Positions 6,735-14,424 of a stretch of 21,226 bases of DNA are shown here, piece by piece (within the stretch, counting starts at the first letter, position 1; the number at the start of each line of letters is the position of its first letter). A model generated the notes under the pieces. That model ran no database searches and was not told the origin of the DNA. It was given only the letters and a program-made list of their open reading frames with translations. The position numbers were made by a program, and so were the translations under genes. The stretch comes from Spirogloea muscicola. Lineage: Eukaryota; Streptophyta; Zygnematophyceae; Spirogloeales; Spirogloeaceae. Where the stretch lies: contig WELB01000025.1 of NCBI GenBank assembly GCA_009602725.1, positions 288,930 through 310,155 on the forward strand, given 5' to 3'.

Positions 6735-6818
6735 TGGCCCCTTCGAACCTTTGTCAAATTATTATCGGGCTGGCTTTTCACAGCCCTTGCCCCAATTGGG
6801 AGTGCCACTTCTTCTTTT
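6735..6818 (+). repeat. Tail module, type I
   Basis: GGCCCCTTCGAACCTTTGTC, TCGGGCTGGCTTTTCACAGCCC and CCCAATTGGGAGTGCC make a near-consensus unit 83 bp past the stop of 6605-6652. Confidence 0.75.
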
Positions 6819-6939
6819 CCTTTGAAAGAGCTGCTCCGCACTGCGTTGCTCATTGCTTTTGGGACTCTCATCTCTATGGGCGCGCACTTCTTTCTTCTCA
6901 TGGCCATGGCCTTTGCAAGAGCGGTTTCTTCTTGTTGCT

Positions 6940-7350
6940 TGAGCTGCCCTCGCCAGTGTCGGCTGCCCGACGTCGCGCATCGCGGAGAGGGTGGCGCCGC
7001 TGACGTCAGCTGTGGTGGGAGGGACGTGCCTGGCGACGAGCGCGTCTGTGGTAAGCACCTGTAGCAGCATAATTCTGTCGCCAAGCGCGCCGTCGGGACG
7101 TCTGGGCGGCGCCGGACGTCCCCCCGCACCCGTCGTCGAGCCCCGCACGTGCGCCGAGCTCCGTACGGGCGCACTCACGTTCGTACGGGCAGTCGTCGCC
7201 CCAGTGCCCCGGACCCCACACGCCCAACTCGGCGTAGTTGGCTAACGGGAATTTAAGCAAATTTGTTTTCATTTGTGGGCCAGCAGCCCTCACCGCCTCT
7301 TTCCCTGTCCGCCTAGCCTGTGCCTTGGCTGACGTAGTTATGGACACAAA
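6940..7350. other. GC-rich island with a possible small minus-strand exon
   Basis: This is a unique stretch with no tail module. On the minus strand, 7241-7179 reads NYAELGVWGPGHWGDDCPYE and ends at AC|GTGAGTGC, a good donor. It is preceded by CCCGTTAG, a usable acceptor. HWGDDC keeps the H-x4-C half of a CCHC knuckle, but the upstream Cys pair is absent. I cannot name a gene. Confidence 0.2.
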
Positions 7351-7354
7351 TCAG

Positions 7355-7422
7355 ACTTTCCCAGGAGGAGGTGATTGATTGGCCCCAGTCTACAGAAGGA
7401 ATGTAGAAAGTCTGAAGGGGCC
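7355..7422 (-). repeat. Diverged type II tail
   Basis: On the minus strand this reads GGCCCCTTCAGACTTTCTAC, then ACTGGGGCCAATCAATCACC, where the stem is eroded, and CCTGGGAAAG. Confidence 0.45.
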
Positions 7423-7609
7423 AGGAAATTGCTAAAGTACCCAGCGACCCAAGTGGTTACGGGGTGCTCAATACCCCCCATGAACACCCTCTGTATGCAC
7501 CCAGCTGGCTTGTTCAGCCGCTTTTGGAAAAACAGCAGCCGCATCCTCCTCATAGGAGAGCTGCTTCTCGTTACCCTCTTGTCGAGCTCGCGGAGAACGA
7601 GTGTGGTAA

Positions 7610-7672
7610 GAAGAAGCTCTCCCCAACAGGGGCGAGGACCGTGAGAAGCCAGCCCACAAAAGAGCGAGCACA
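7610..7672 (-). repeat. Tail module, type I, 5' part missing
   Basis: On the minus strand this reads GTGGGCTGGCTTCTCACGGTCC and CGCCCCTGTTGGGGAGAGC. The GGCCCCTTCGAA word is not present. This is the last repeat before the AP2/ERF gene region. Confidence 0.6.
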
Positions 7673-8484
7673 TTTGTGAGAGCACAGCGCCAAGTACGCG
7701 GGTAGGGATCTCTGGCAGCAGGAGTTTCTCTGGCATTGGCTAGCGCATGCTTATCAGCCATCGCCCCATCAAACTAGCTTTTCCTTTTCACGTGGCTTTG
7801 AATTTATATCATAATTAGGCTGGACTGCCACGGTCTGACGCAACAAAGCCTTGCAGTGGCTCCACTGGGGGCCCAAACAAGAACCACATTTGAGGTGCCC
7901 CGAGACTTCTAGGAGGCCATGGTCGACAAAGCAAACGTCTTCAAGGCACTATCAAGGTTCTTGTGAGCTGGTTTACCTGTGTACTGAAGCACTATCATGA
8001 TGGACAATGGGTGCATATTAGTGGGCAAGTGGACAGGCGAGTGCTGCACGTTCACTCTGGACTGTTCAGATAACTCTGTGCAGCTCGTTCAACATGTAGC
8101 AAGCAGTTCAGGCTGGTTCTTTGGACTACTTGCCGCAACAGAGCTTCTCATAGGATGAATGCACCAACTTAAGGATTGTAGTCGGATCCGAAAATCCCGT
8201 GTGGGTGCAACCCAAACAGTGTCTGTATGGTCATGTTCGGTGTTCAAACACTGAACCAGAAAAGCAAATGCTGCTGAGAGATGGTCTATTTGGCAGCAAG
8301 AGTGTGTGTGAGAGAGCTAGCATGGTCTTAAGCTGACGTCAGAAGCGTATGATGGTGGCAAGAAGTATGTTGACGATTCGACCGATGATCATGTGCAGCA
8401 GCTAGCTATGCAACCAGGCATGTAAGCAGGATCGGTCTAGATGCTGCTCAAGGAGAAGGGGTTTTTCATTCGGTCACATGATCG
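7673..8484. other. Intergenic DNA downstream of the AP2/ERF gene
   Basis: The base composition is balanced, and there is no open frame of note and no repeat module. It should include the 3'UTR of the minus-strand AP2/ERF gene. Neither an AATAAA nor a TGTAA signal in the right orientation could be found here by eye. Confidence 0.4.
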
Positions 8485-10781
8485 TCAGTAAGCCCACGCG
8501 GACGTGGTCGCGGCACCACCCCATGCGAAGCTGCCGGGGACGTCGGACGGGAGCGCAAACTCGGGGATATCGAGGAAGTCTCGCGGGCGCCCAAGCGTGG
8601 AGGTGAGGTCGACAGGGCTGCCAAGGTCGAAGTCGCTGAGGAGGTTGGGGATGTCAAAGAGCTCAAAGAGCGGCTGCTCCTCATCAGGCTGCGGCGCCAT
8701 GCTGTCAGGGGCGAGGTCGCCCACTTCCAGCTTGTCGAGGGGCGTCGTCGGCGATAGCGGGCCAAAGTGGGGGCAGGGCTGGTGCAACATTGGCGGCCAG
8801 TGCTGCGGGAGAGGTGGCAGCTGCTGCTGCAGCAGTGGCGGGGGCGGCTGCATCGCTGGCGGCTGCTGGTGCAGGAGGCTGAGCGCGAGCTGCTGCTGCA
8901 GCAGCGTGCGGGCAAGCAGGCCCTGATCGAGCATGCCGGTGCCCATGGGGGTGACGGCATGCTCGATTAGGGGGGTGACAGCCGGCTTGGTGTCAGCAAG
9001 GTAGTGGGATGGCGGCTCCGGCAGCATCACCTGCTGTGAGAGTGGTGGCAGCTGCTGCGGCAGCTGCTGCTGGTGGAGCAAGAACTGCTGCTGCTGTGGA
9101 CGTTGCTGGAGGTGGAGCTGATGGCGCTGGTTGTGGTCGTGGTGGAGGAAGTTGGCGTGCTGCGGTGGTGGGCATGAGCCAGTGCTGGCGGCGGCGGCGG
9201 CCTGCGCAAGGAGCGCATCACCGAGAAGGCGCTCCTGCAGAGCTCGCTCCTCCAGCAGCCGGCGCTGCAGCATCTGGCGGTGCTGCAGCAGCCGGTGCTC
9301 CAGCGCGCGCTGCTCCAGAGCCCGGTGCTCCAGCAGCTCGCGCGCCGCCGCCGCCGCTGCCGCCGCACCACCGTCCCAGCCGCGGCCCAGGAAGGCGGCG
9401 CACGGGGATGGCGGTGCAGGCGATGTGCTGGTAGCGGCGGCGTCCATCCGCGCAGCGCCGCTGCTGCAGCCGCTGCTCTCCCTGCTCGACCCGCTGGATG
9501 TCGACGTTGCCGCACGCTTGGCTGCCGGCAGCAATGCTGCCGCAAACGTGAGCTGCAACGAGCGCTGCGATGCCGCAATCGGCGACTTGGGGTCGCCGCT
9601 GCGACGCTGCTGGGCATTCGAGCTGCCGCCTCCAGACAGCATCGTCGGGCTGCCGGAGCTCAGGCTGTCCTCGATGGCAGCCGCTGCCGCTGCCGCATCG
9701 CCGACGACGATGCCGCCATCGCCGCCGCCGCGGTTGGCGAGCTGCCGGCTCAGCACCTCCCTGCGCGCGCGGACGAGCGCCTGCATGGTCGTCGCCGGCA
9801 GCAGCACGTCGTCATACACGTCCGGGAAGTTGAGGAAGCGCCCCGTGGCCTGGCTCCCGCGCAGGATGCGCGCCGCCGCATCGTACGCCTTGGCGGCCTG
9901 CAAGCCCGAAAGGAAAATTGGGCGTGGCACAAGCGCCGGCACAACAAAAGTGGCGCTCAGGGTGGTGGCCGCAGAAGCTCAGCTAGGTTTGTTTGAGGCT
10001 CGGACTACAACGCGCGCACCAAGCAGCAGGTCCGGAGTGCAAGAGGAGGAGGTACCGGCCGGAGCTTTCCAGTAACGACGTTACTGGCGATGAGCAATTG
10101 AGGCTTGCCCTGATTGGCGGCTTGGCTGCTGGCCAGCAGCGACCGAGCTGAGGAGGAGGGAGGGAGGAGATGGGGGCTGTGCATTTCGCCAACCTCCTCG
10201 GGCGTGTCAAAGGAGCCGAGCCAGATGCGCGCGCGCTTGCGCGGCTCCCGGATCTCCGACACCCACTTGCCCCACTTGCGCCGCCGCACGCCCTTGTACT
10301 GCTTGCCCGCCGCCGCGCCCCCCTCCGCCTCCTCCTCACCGTCGTCCGCAAGCTCCCCCACTGCCTCGCCGCTGCCCGGCGCCACAGCCGCCCGCCCCGC
10401 CGCCGCCGTCGGGGCCGCCGCCATGGCGATGCCCAAGTCGAGGGCTGCGGAGCTGTCGCCAGAACGCGCTGCCGCGGCGCCGAGCCCGCTGCCGGCTTCC
10501 AGCAGGGGGTCCGCGATGACGGTGAGCGCCGGCTCGCGCACGACGACCGGGATCGCGGGCCCGTCAATGGGCTGCAGCACGCCCACGCCGTTCCGGTCGT
10601 ACAGCACGCGGTACCTGGGGGACGCCTTTGCCGCCGCCGCCGCCACCGCCGTACTAGCGGAGCCACCACCGCTGCCGCCGTCCTTGCCGCCAGCGGCCAA
10701 GGCCGGCGCCGGCGGCGGCTGCGGCAAAGGCGGCGGTGGCCACCGGGCCTCGGCCAGGGGGTCCGCCGGCGGCGTGGGCAT
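8485..10781 (-). CDS. AP2/ERF-domain transcription factor, DREB-like, two exons
   Basis: Exon 1 (10781-10194) and exon 2 (9897-8485) join in phase 0 to about 666 residues. The junction rebuilds a full AP2/ERF domain at residues 162-221: [33 protein letters not shown], then [14 protein letters not shown] and FLNFP. The Val of GKWV and the Glu of IREP are the residues typical of the DREB branch. AP2/ERF proteins bind GC-rich promoter elements in the nucleus. Upstream lies a Pro/Ala-rich start and an unrecognised ordered segment (residues 55-94). Downstream lie [19 protein letters not shown], Ala/Ser-rich linkers, a Leu/Arg helical pentad repeat (383-423), a Gln/Pro/His-rich region (441-576) and an acidic end (601-646: [20 protein letters not shown]). 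At 666 residues it is much longer than most plant ERFs. ATG 10781 is the only in-frame Met upstream, although the frame is open back to a TGA at 11004-11006. Targets cannot be inferred. Confidence 0.88.
9217..9339 (-). repeat. 15-bp coding repeat giving helical pentads in the AP2/ERF protein
   Basis: Consecutive five-residue units read [30 protein letters not shown](E), RALQE and RLLGD. They predict one amphipathic, highly charged helix of about 40 residues, possibly a coiled coil or dimerisation element. Confidence 0.7.
9898..10193 (-). other. Intron inside the AP2 domain
   Basis: This intron is 296 bp. The donor is GAG|GTTGGC, a weak match beyond GT. The acceptor is TTTCGGGCTTGCAG|GCC with a pyrimidine tract. 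The splice is supported by exact reconstruction of the domain (DTPEE|AAKAYD). The unspliced frame runs into a stop at 10005-10007. Confidence 0.85.
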
Positions 10782-10805
10782 GGCCCACGGCGGCGGCGGC
10801 GGCGA

Positions 10806-11007
10806 CTGCGGGGGAGGGGGGAAGTGCGGGAGTGCGGCCAGAGCTTTGAATCCGGAGGAGGGATAGAGAGGAGGGGGGGAGGAGGGGGAGAGGAGGGAGG
10901 AAGTCCCCCCCCCCCCCTCTTTCCCTCCCCTCCAGGGGCGGTTGCGACGGGGGGCACGTGCGCGAGCCAGGGCTAAGCAGCAGAGGCTCGGACGTCCTCC
11001 GCCTCAC
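10806..11007 (-). other. Possible upstream intron of the AP2/ERF gene
   Basis: The minus strand has TCTCAG|GTGAGG at 11008/11007 and CCCTCCCCCGCAG|TCG at 10806/10805, flanking 202 bp with a long pyrimidine tract. Its removal would add sequence before ATG 10781. The upstream exon has no ATG in the joining frame, so it is more likely 5'UTR or joined to an earlier exon. Confidence 0.35.
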
Positions 11008-11530
11008 CTGAGATGATCCTGGCCACCGGAGCGGCCAGCAGCGGGGGGTCGTGTAGCGCGGTGCCCCCGCGGGCGGGGCAGGGGCGCAAAACGTCCGGAA
11101 CTTGGCGGCGCCCGTCACCCGGGCGCGCGGCGCCGCCGAGCCTGGCGGCGCCGCCGGCCTGGCCCCGCCCTGCCGCGCCGCTCGCTCGCCCGGCTTCTTG
11201 CTGAAGCCCCACACTTCGTAGCCGTGAGGTGAGGCGCGGTGGAAATCCGGCACGGGGAGGCACGCCGGAGCGCCGCCTCTGCTTCTGGCGTCGCCGCCAA
11301 GTTGGCGGCGGGGCCGCAGCGCCGCGCTTCTCTCGGGACGTCCACCCCCTGCTGCCGCAGCGCCTCCGGCTACGGCGGCGCGCGCGGCGGCGGCGGCCCG
11401 GCCACGCCGCGGCCCGTCGTCGGGAACGCGGGGGCCAGCTCCGCCATCGCCGCCAGGCCCCCCCCCGAGCTGCGCGAGGACGTCCCCGCTGCCAGCAGCT
11501 GCGCTCGCGGGGCCAGCTCCCACTCGCTCT
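11008..11530 (-). other. GC-rich island upstream of the AP2/ERF gene
   Basis: All three minus frames are long and Ala/Arg/Gly-rich. The one in phase with the downstream gene includes VPDFHRASPHGYEVWGFSKK, the only segment that looks like an ordered protein. It has a TAA at 11530-11532 and no ATG. This could be the promoter plus 5'UTR, or a coding exon whose start lies elsewhere. The repeat patchwork resumes at about 11530. Confidence 0.3.
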
Positions 11531-11610
11531 TAGCCCATTTTCTCTATGGGCGCGCACTTCTTAGCCTCTTGCATCGCATGCGTCGTTTTAGCGCCTTCCG
11601 CAACTCCTTT

Positions 11611-11700
11611 CGGCCCTTTGGACCTTCTTAATACTTTCTGGGCTTGCTAATTCTTTCTCGCTTTTCACATCCCCCGCCCCCATTGGGAGAGCCACTTCTT
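11611..11700 (+). repeat. Tail module with 15-bp loop insertion
   Basis: GGCCCTTTGGACCTTCTTAA precedes CTGGGCTTGCTAATTCTTTC and CTTTTCACATCCCCC, then CCCATTGGGAGAGCC. Extra bases split the hairpin arms, so the stem is largely lost. Confidence 0.6.
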
Positions 11701-11842
11701 CCGCCCCCCTCTGGGAAGACCTGCACCGGCGAAGTGTGAGGAAGGCTTGAGCTCTTTCGAGAAATATGTGTTGGGCTTCAATTGGCTTCGTTTTCATTGC
11801 AAGCGCACCGCGCGCGCCTTCTCTCTTTTGGATAGAAACAGC

Positions 11843-11990
11843 AAGGGGGCGGGGGCTGTGAAGGAGAAAGTGGCTCTTCAGAAGGGGGGGGGCTGTGAGA
11901 ATCGGCCTGAAAGAATTTGGCTCTCCCAATGGAGGCAAGGGCTGTGAAATGCCAGCCCAAAAAGACTTGACAAAGATACGAAAGGGTCTG
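11843..11990 (-). repeat. Two-and-a-half tail modules, type I
   Basis: On the minus strand, GACCCTTTCGTATCTTTGTC with GGGCTGGCATTTCACAGCCC and CCATTGGGAGAGCC is followed by two broken hairpins (TCTCACAGCCCCCC and CTTCACAGCCCCCGCC), each with its own end. Confidence 0.65.
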
Positions 11991-12018
11991 AAATAGAAAT
12001 AGAAATAGAAATAGAATA
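11990..12018. repeat. GAAATA hexanucleotide microsatellite
   Basis: There are four perfect GAAATA units and then GAATAG. The array sits exactly between two tail modules. Confidence 0.85.
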
Positions 12019-12019
12019 G

Positions 12020-12085
12020 GGAAGAGGGGGCTGGCAAAGCCAGCCCAAAAGAATGGACAAAATCCAGAGAGCCAAAAAAGGTGCC
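12020..12085 (-). repeat. Tail module, type III
   Basis: On the minus strand this reads GGCACCTTTTTTGGCTCTC, GTCCATTC and GGGCTGGCTTTGCCAGCCCC. It is the distal unit of a tandem duplication with 12185-12268. Confidence 0.75.
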
Positions 12086-12132
12086 GAAAAGAAAAGCTAC
12101 ACAGCTAGACACGAGACAACGTAAAGGAAAGC

Positions 12133-12184
12133 TCAGTACCCACGGGTGAGCAGCAGCAAGTCCGAGTAACTCGCAGCCGGGAAA
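12133..12184 (-). pseudogene. LINE ORF end remnant between duplicated tails
   Basis: FPAASYSDLLLLTRGY-TGA is followed by the type III 3'UTR word GTGTCTAGCTGTGTAGC. It starts immediately after the tail at 12185-12268. Confidence 0.65.
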
Positions 12185-12268
12185 GAAATTGCTCGCCCAA
12201 GGAGGGTAGGGGCTGGGAAAGGCCCAAAAAGAATGGACAATAGATATCCAAAGCGCCAAAAGGTGCCG
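12185..12268 (-). repeat. Tail module, type III, hairpin damaged
   Basis: On the minus strand this reads GGCACCTTTTGGCGCTTTGG, GTCCATTC, then GGGCCTTTCCCAGCCCC and TTGGGCGAGC. A deletion has removed the CTGG of the 5' stem. Confidence 0.7.
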
Positions 12269-12309
12269 AAAGAAAAATCATACAAGTACCGACGGCAGAA
12301 GGAGACTCC

Positions 12310-12650
12310 GTACCCACGAGTGAGCAACAGCAAGCCCGAGTATTTCGCAGCTCACTCAGGGAAAGAAGCATTCCAACGAGACCCAGATGCAGCCGCCATA
12401 GCGCGACCTGTGCGCGTGTGGACTGCATGAGACAAAGAGCGCTGGAGAGAGACGGAGAGCCGCATGCGAAGACCTGGGCAAGCGAGCCGGCCAAGTTGAA
12501 ATCCAACAGCTCCCCTGACGGTCCCGAACGTCGAGTGATCGCCTGCCTGGCAAGCCGCTGCAGGAGGTCTAGCCAGCGACTGCTGTAGGCCTCATGCACG
12601 TTAATCGCAAGTGCTGCGAATTCGTCCCCAACCGGGTGATCCGCGTTCAT
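12310..12650 (-). pseudogene. LINE ORF 3'-terminal fragment, copy I
   Basis: The minus strand reads DHPVGDEFAALAINVHEAYS, SRWLDLLQRLARQAITRRSG, DFNLAGSLAQVF, then after a frameshift TRAGRAMAAASGS and LLLLTRGY. The TGA stop is lost (GGA), so the frame runs through the following tail into the next unit. The copy is type III, close to G and M. Confidence 0.65.
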
Positions 12651-12760
12651 TACCACGAGCCGCCGTGCCGACCGCGTGCCCTGCTGTCGACGTCCGCGAA
12701 TTCATCTCCAGCGGGTTGGTCAGCGTAGTTGCGCTCCTTGCCCCGGGCCTGAAAGGGCCG
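12640..12760 (-). pseudogene. LINE ORF fragment joined upstream of copy I
   Basis: The minus strand reads KERNYADQPAGDEFA in one frame. It then reads TSTAGHAVGTAARGNER, whose GHAVG segment normally precedes rather than follows ERKYADHP. The order shows that two partial copies are fused here. EcoRI-like GAATTCG words recur at both joints. Confidence 0.5.
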
Positions 12761-12787
12761 CAAGGAGAGATGCCAGGAAGAGAGAAA

Positions 12788-12862
12788 GACGCTTGCAGTA
12801 GAGGGCGATGGCTGTGAGCGGTCATCCCAGAAAAAATGAGTGAACAGTATTCGAAGGGGTCA
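12788..12862 (-). repeat. Tail module, type II (outward pair, left)
   Basis: On the minus strand this reads GACCCCTTCGAATACTGTTC, CTGGGATGACCGCTCACAGCC and CGCCCTCTACTGCAAG. A base change breaks one stem pair. Confidence 0.6.
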
Positions 12863-12880
12863 GAGAAAGCGTTCACACTT

Positions 12881-12938
12881 TCTTCATTCTTATTTCTGGG
12901 CTGGCCAACCATCGCCCTCAATTGGAAACGTTTTTCTC
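12881..12938 (+). repeat. Tail module, type II (outward pair, right)
   Basis: TCATTCTTATTTCTGGGCTGG, CCAACCATCGCCCTC and AATTGGAAACG form this unit, which is inverted relative to 12788-12862. The 3' stem arm is eroded. Confidence 0.55.
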
Positions 12939-12982
12939 TGAGAAAGCGCTGAAGCACACAATCAGCGCTTCCCTTTGACAGC

Positions 12983-13032
12983 AGCGGCTGTGTGAGGCCA
13001 GCCCGAAGGAATGGACAAGGTCGTCCGGATGG
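12983..13032 (-). repeat. Degraded tail module
   Basis: On the minus strand this reads GACCTTGTCCATTCC, CGGGCTGGCCTCACACAGCC and GCTGCTGTC. It is the third hairpin within 250 bp. Confidence 0.55.
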
Positions 13033-13144
13033 CGCAAGAAGACAGAAGGCGCGCGGAGCGCATGAACCCAAAGGGAGGCCAATTCAAGCCAATAATTGTG
13101 CAGGAAGCAAGATACTAACCGCTAAGACATCAGCAAGTAGGCTC

Positions 13145-13188
13145 TCAGTAACCTCTAGTCAGTAAGTGAAGGTCGGAATAGCTAGAAG
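13145..13188 (-). pseudogene. LINE ORF last-codons remnant, copy P
   Basis: SSYSDLHLLTRGY-TGA matches the end of copy B. It lies 25 bp from copy O on the same strand. Confidence 0.55.
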
Positions 13189-13213
13189 GCGCACTCTAGT
13201 GGCCACGAGGCAC

Positions 13214-13290
13214 TCAGTAACCCCAGTTGAGCAGCCGCAGGTAAGAAAAATTAGTCTCCAGGTAGGGGTCCCCTGGCCAGAGCTAGAGAG
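13214..13290 (-). pseudogene. LINE ORF last-codons remnant, copy O
   Basis: The minus strand reads SSSGQGTPTWRLIFLTCGCS in one frame. In the other it reads LRLLNWGY-TGA. It resembles copies A, L and N (CTGGCCAGGGGACCC), which makes it type II. One frameshift is needed. Confidence 0.5.
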
Positions 13291-13335
13291 ATGCCAGAAA
13301 GAATGAGTAAGGTCCAAAGGGCCGAAAGGCGCCAA
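13291..13335 (-). repeat. Inverted 5' arm of a tail module
   Basis: On the minus strand this reads GGCCCTTTGGACCTTACTC. Only the pre-hairpin part is present, and it faces the plus tail at 13391. Confidence 0.5.
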
Positions 13336-13390
13336 AACCACACCCGCCACAGAGCGCGCCCCCCGCTCGGCCGTGGCTCTGCGCTTTCTC

Positions 13391-13468
13391 TGGCCCCTTC
13401 GAACCATTTTCATCCGTTTTTCTGGGCTGGCCTCTCACAGCCACCGCCCTCTCCTGGAAGCGTCTTTC
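13391..13468 (+). repeat. Tail module, type II
   Basis: GGCCCCTTCGAACCATTTTC, CTGGGCTGGCCTCTCACAGCC and CCGCCCTCTCCTGGAAGC form a well-preserved unit. Confidence 0.7.
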
Positions 13469-13625
13469 ACTTCTGCACGCCTGCCCGTCTCCTAACACGC
13501 CCGGGTCCGCCTCCCTTAGATTGATGATAGCCTCCTACTTTGCCGAGGGACCGCAGCTGCTGCCACGGGCTCCTGGACCCTTTCCTGCGCAATTGGAGGC
13601 GAGTGCACTGCTGCTTATGACTCCT
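13469..13625. other. Spacer before copy J
   Basis: No repeat or LINE match is clear. It may be diverged LINE sequence upstream of the DACRxVF segment, but I cannot align it. Confidence 0.2.
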
Positions 13626-14200
13626 CAGGGATGCCATGTTCGGCACTTTCCTGGAGGCTGGGTACACTGGCACTCGGAATTACGTCCATCATGCCTCTCC
13701 TAGATGGACACCATTTTCGGCGGGGTCGACCTGGTGGCCACCACGCCGGGTGACGGCCCGCGCATTATCGCCAACGTTGTCACCACAGATGTGGTGGACC
13801 GTTCCAATCGGGGGCTTTCTGCTTCGAGGGCTGGCCATGCTGCGGCGAACGCCGCTCGCAGGAAAGCGACGAAGTACACAAACCACCCGGCAGGAGGCGA
13901 TTTCGTATCCCTGGCCGTCGATGTGAACGGGGCTTTGTGGTCCCAATTGCTCGACCTGTTGGCCCGGCTTGTGCGACGCGCTGTGTCCCGCACTTGAGGT
14001 GAGCAGGCTGACTTTAACGCCGTGGGCTCGCTAGCTCAACGCGTAGAGTGCGCCTCTCCATCTCCCTCCGCCGGTCCATGGCCCGCACCTTGCACCTGTG
14101 TGCTGGCCGTGCTCTAGCTGCAGCCTCTGGCTTTCGTCAGGGGGATTGCTTTCCGACTGCTAGTCTGTCGAATTTGCGGCTCCTCACTCGTGGTTACTAA
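13626..14200 (+). pseudogene. LINE ORF C-terminal region, copy J
   Basis: In order it reads DAMFGTFLEAGY, a shift, VDLVATTPGDGPRIIANVVT, TDVVDRSNRG, AGHAAANAARRKATKYTNHP, AGGDFVSLAVDVNGALWSQL and LDLLARLVRRAVSRT-stop. A shifted FNAVGSLAQRV stretch follows, and the end is SNLRLLTRGY-TAA. It covers the last 190 codons or so with at least two frameshifts and one internal stop. GDGPRIIANVVTTDVVD aligns with GAGPRIIAEVVTADCVD of copy M. In LINE proteins this segment follows the Cys/His knuckle. A type I tail follows 40 bp after the stop. Confidence 0.7.
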
Positions 14201-14239
14201 GTGATTCATCCTACCGGGCAAGCTCTGAGACAGCGCTTT

Positions 14240-14315
14240 TGGCCCCTTCAGACATTGTACATTCCTTTCGGGCTGGCTGTTCACAGCCCTTGCCCCCTCT
14301 GCGAGAGTCACTCCT
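14240..14315 (+). repeat. Tail module of copy J, type I
   Basis: GGCCCCTTCAGACATTGTAC, TCGGGCTGGCTGTTCACAGCCC and CTGCGAGAGTCACTCC form this unit. Confidence 0.75.
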
Positions 14316-14424
14316 CTCTCTTGGCCAAATTATGTTGCTGGATGATCTGTGCACTCTTGTCGGTCTCTGGATCCCTATTAGCGCCTTTCGGCCCTTTAGA
14401 CCTTGTATATTCGTTCTGTTACCA

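Noticed and set aside
8504-10866. Several long plus-strand frames across the AP2/ERF gene
   Set aside because: They are shadows of the minus-strand exons. The reconstructed AP2 domain fixes the coding strand.
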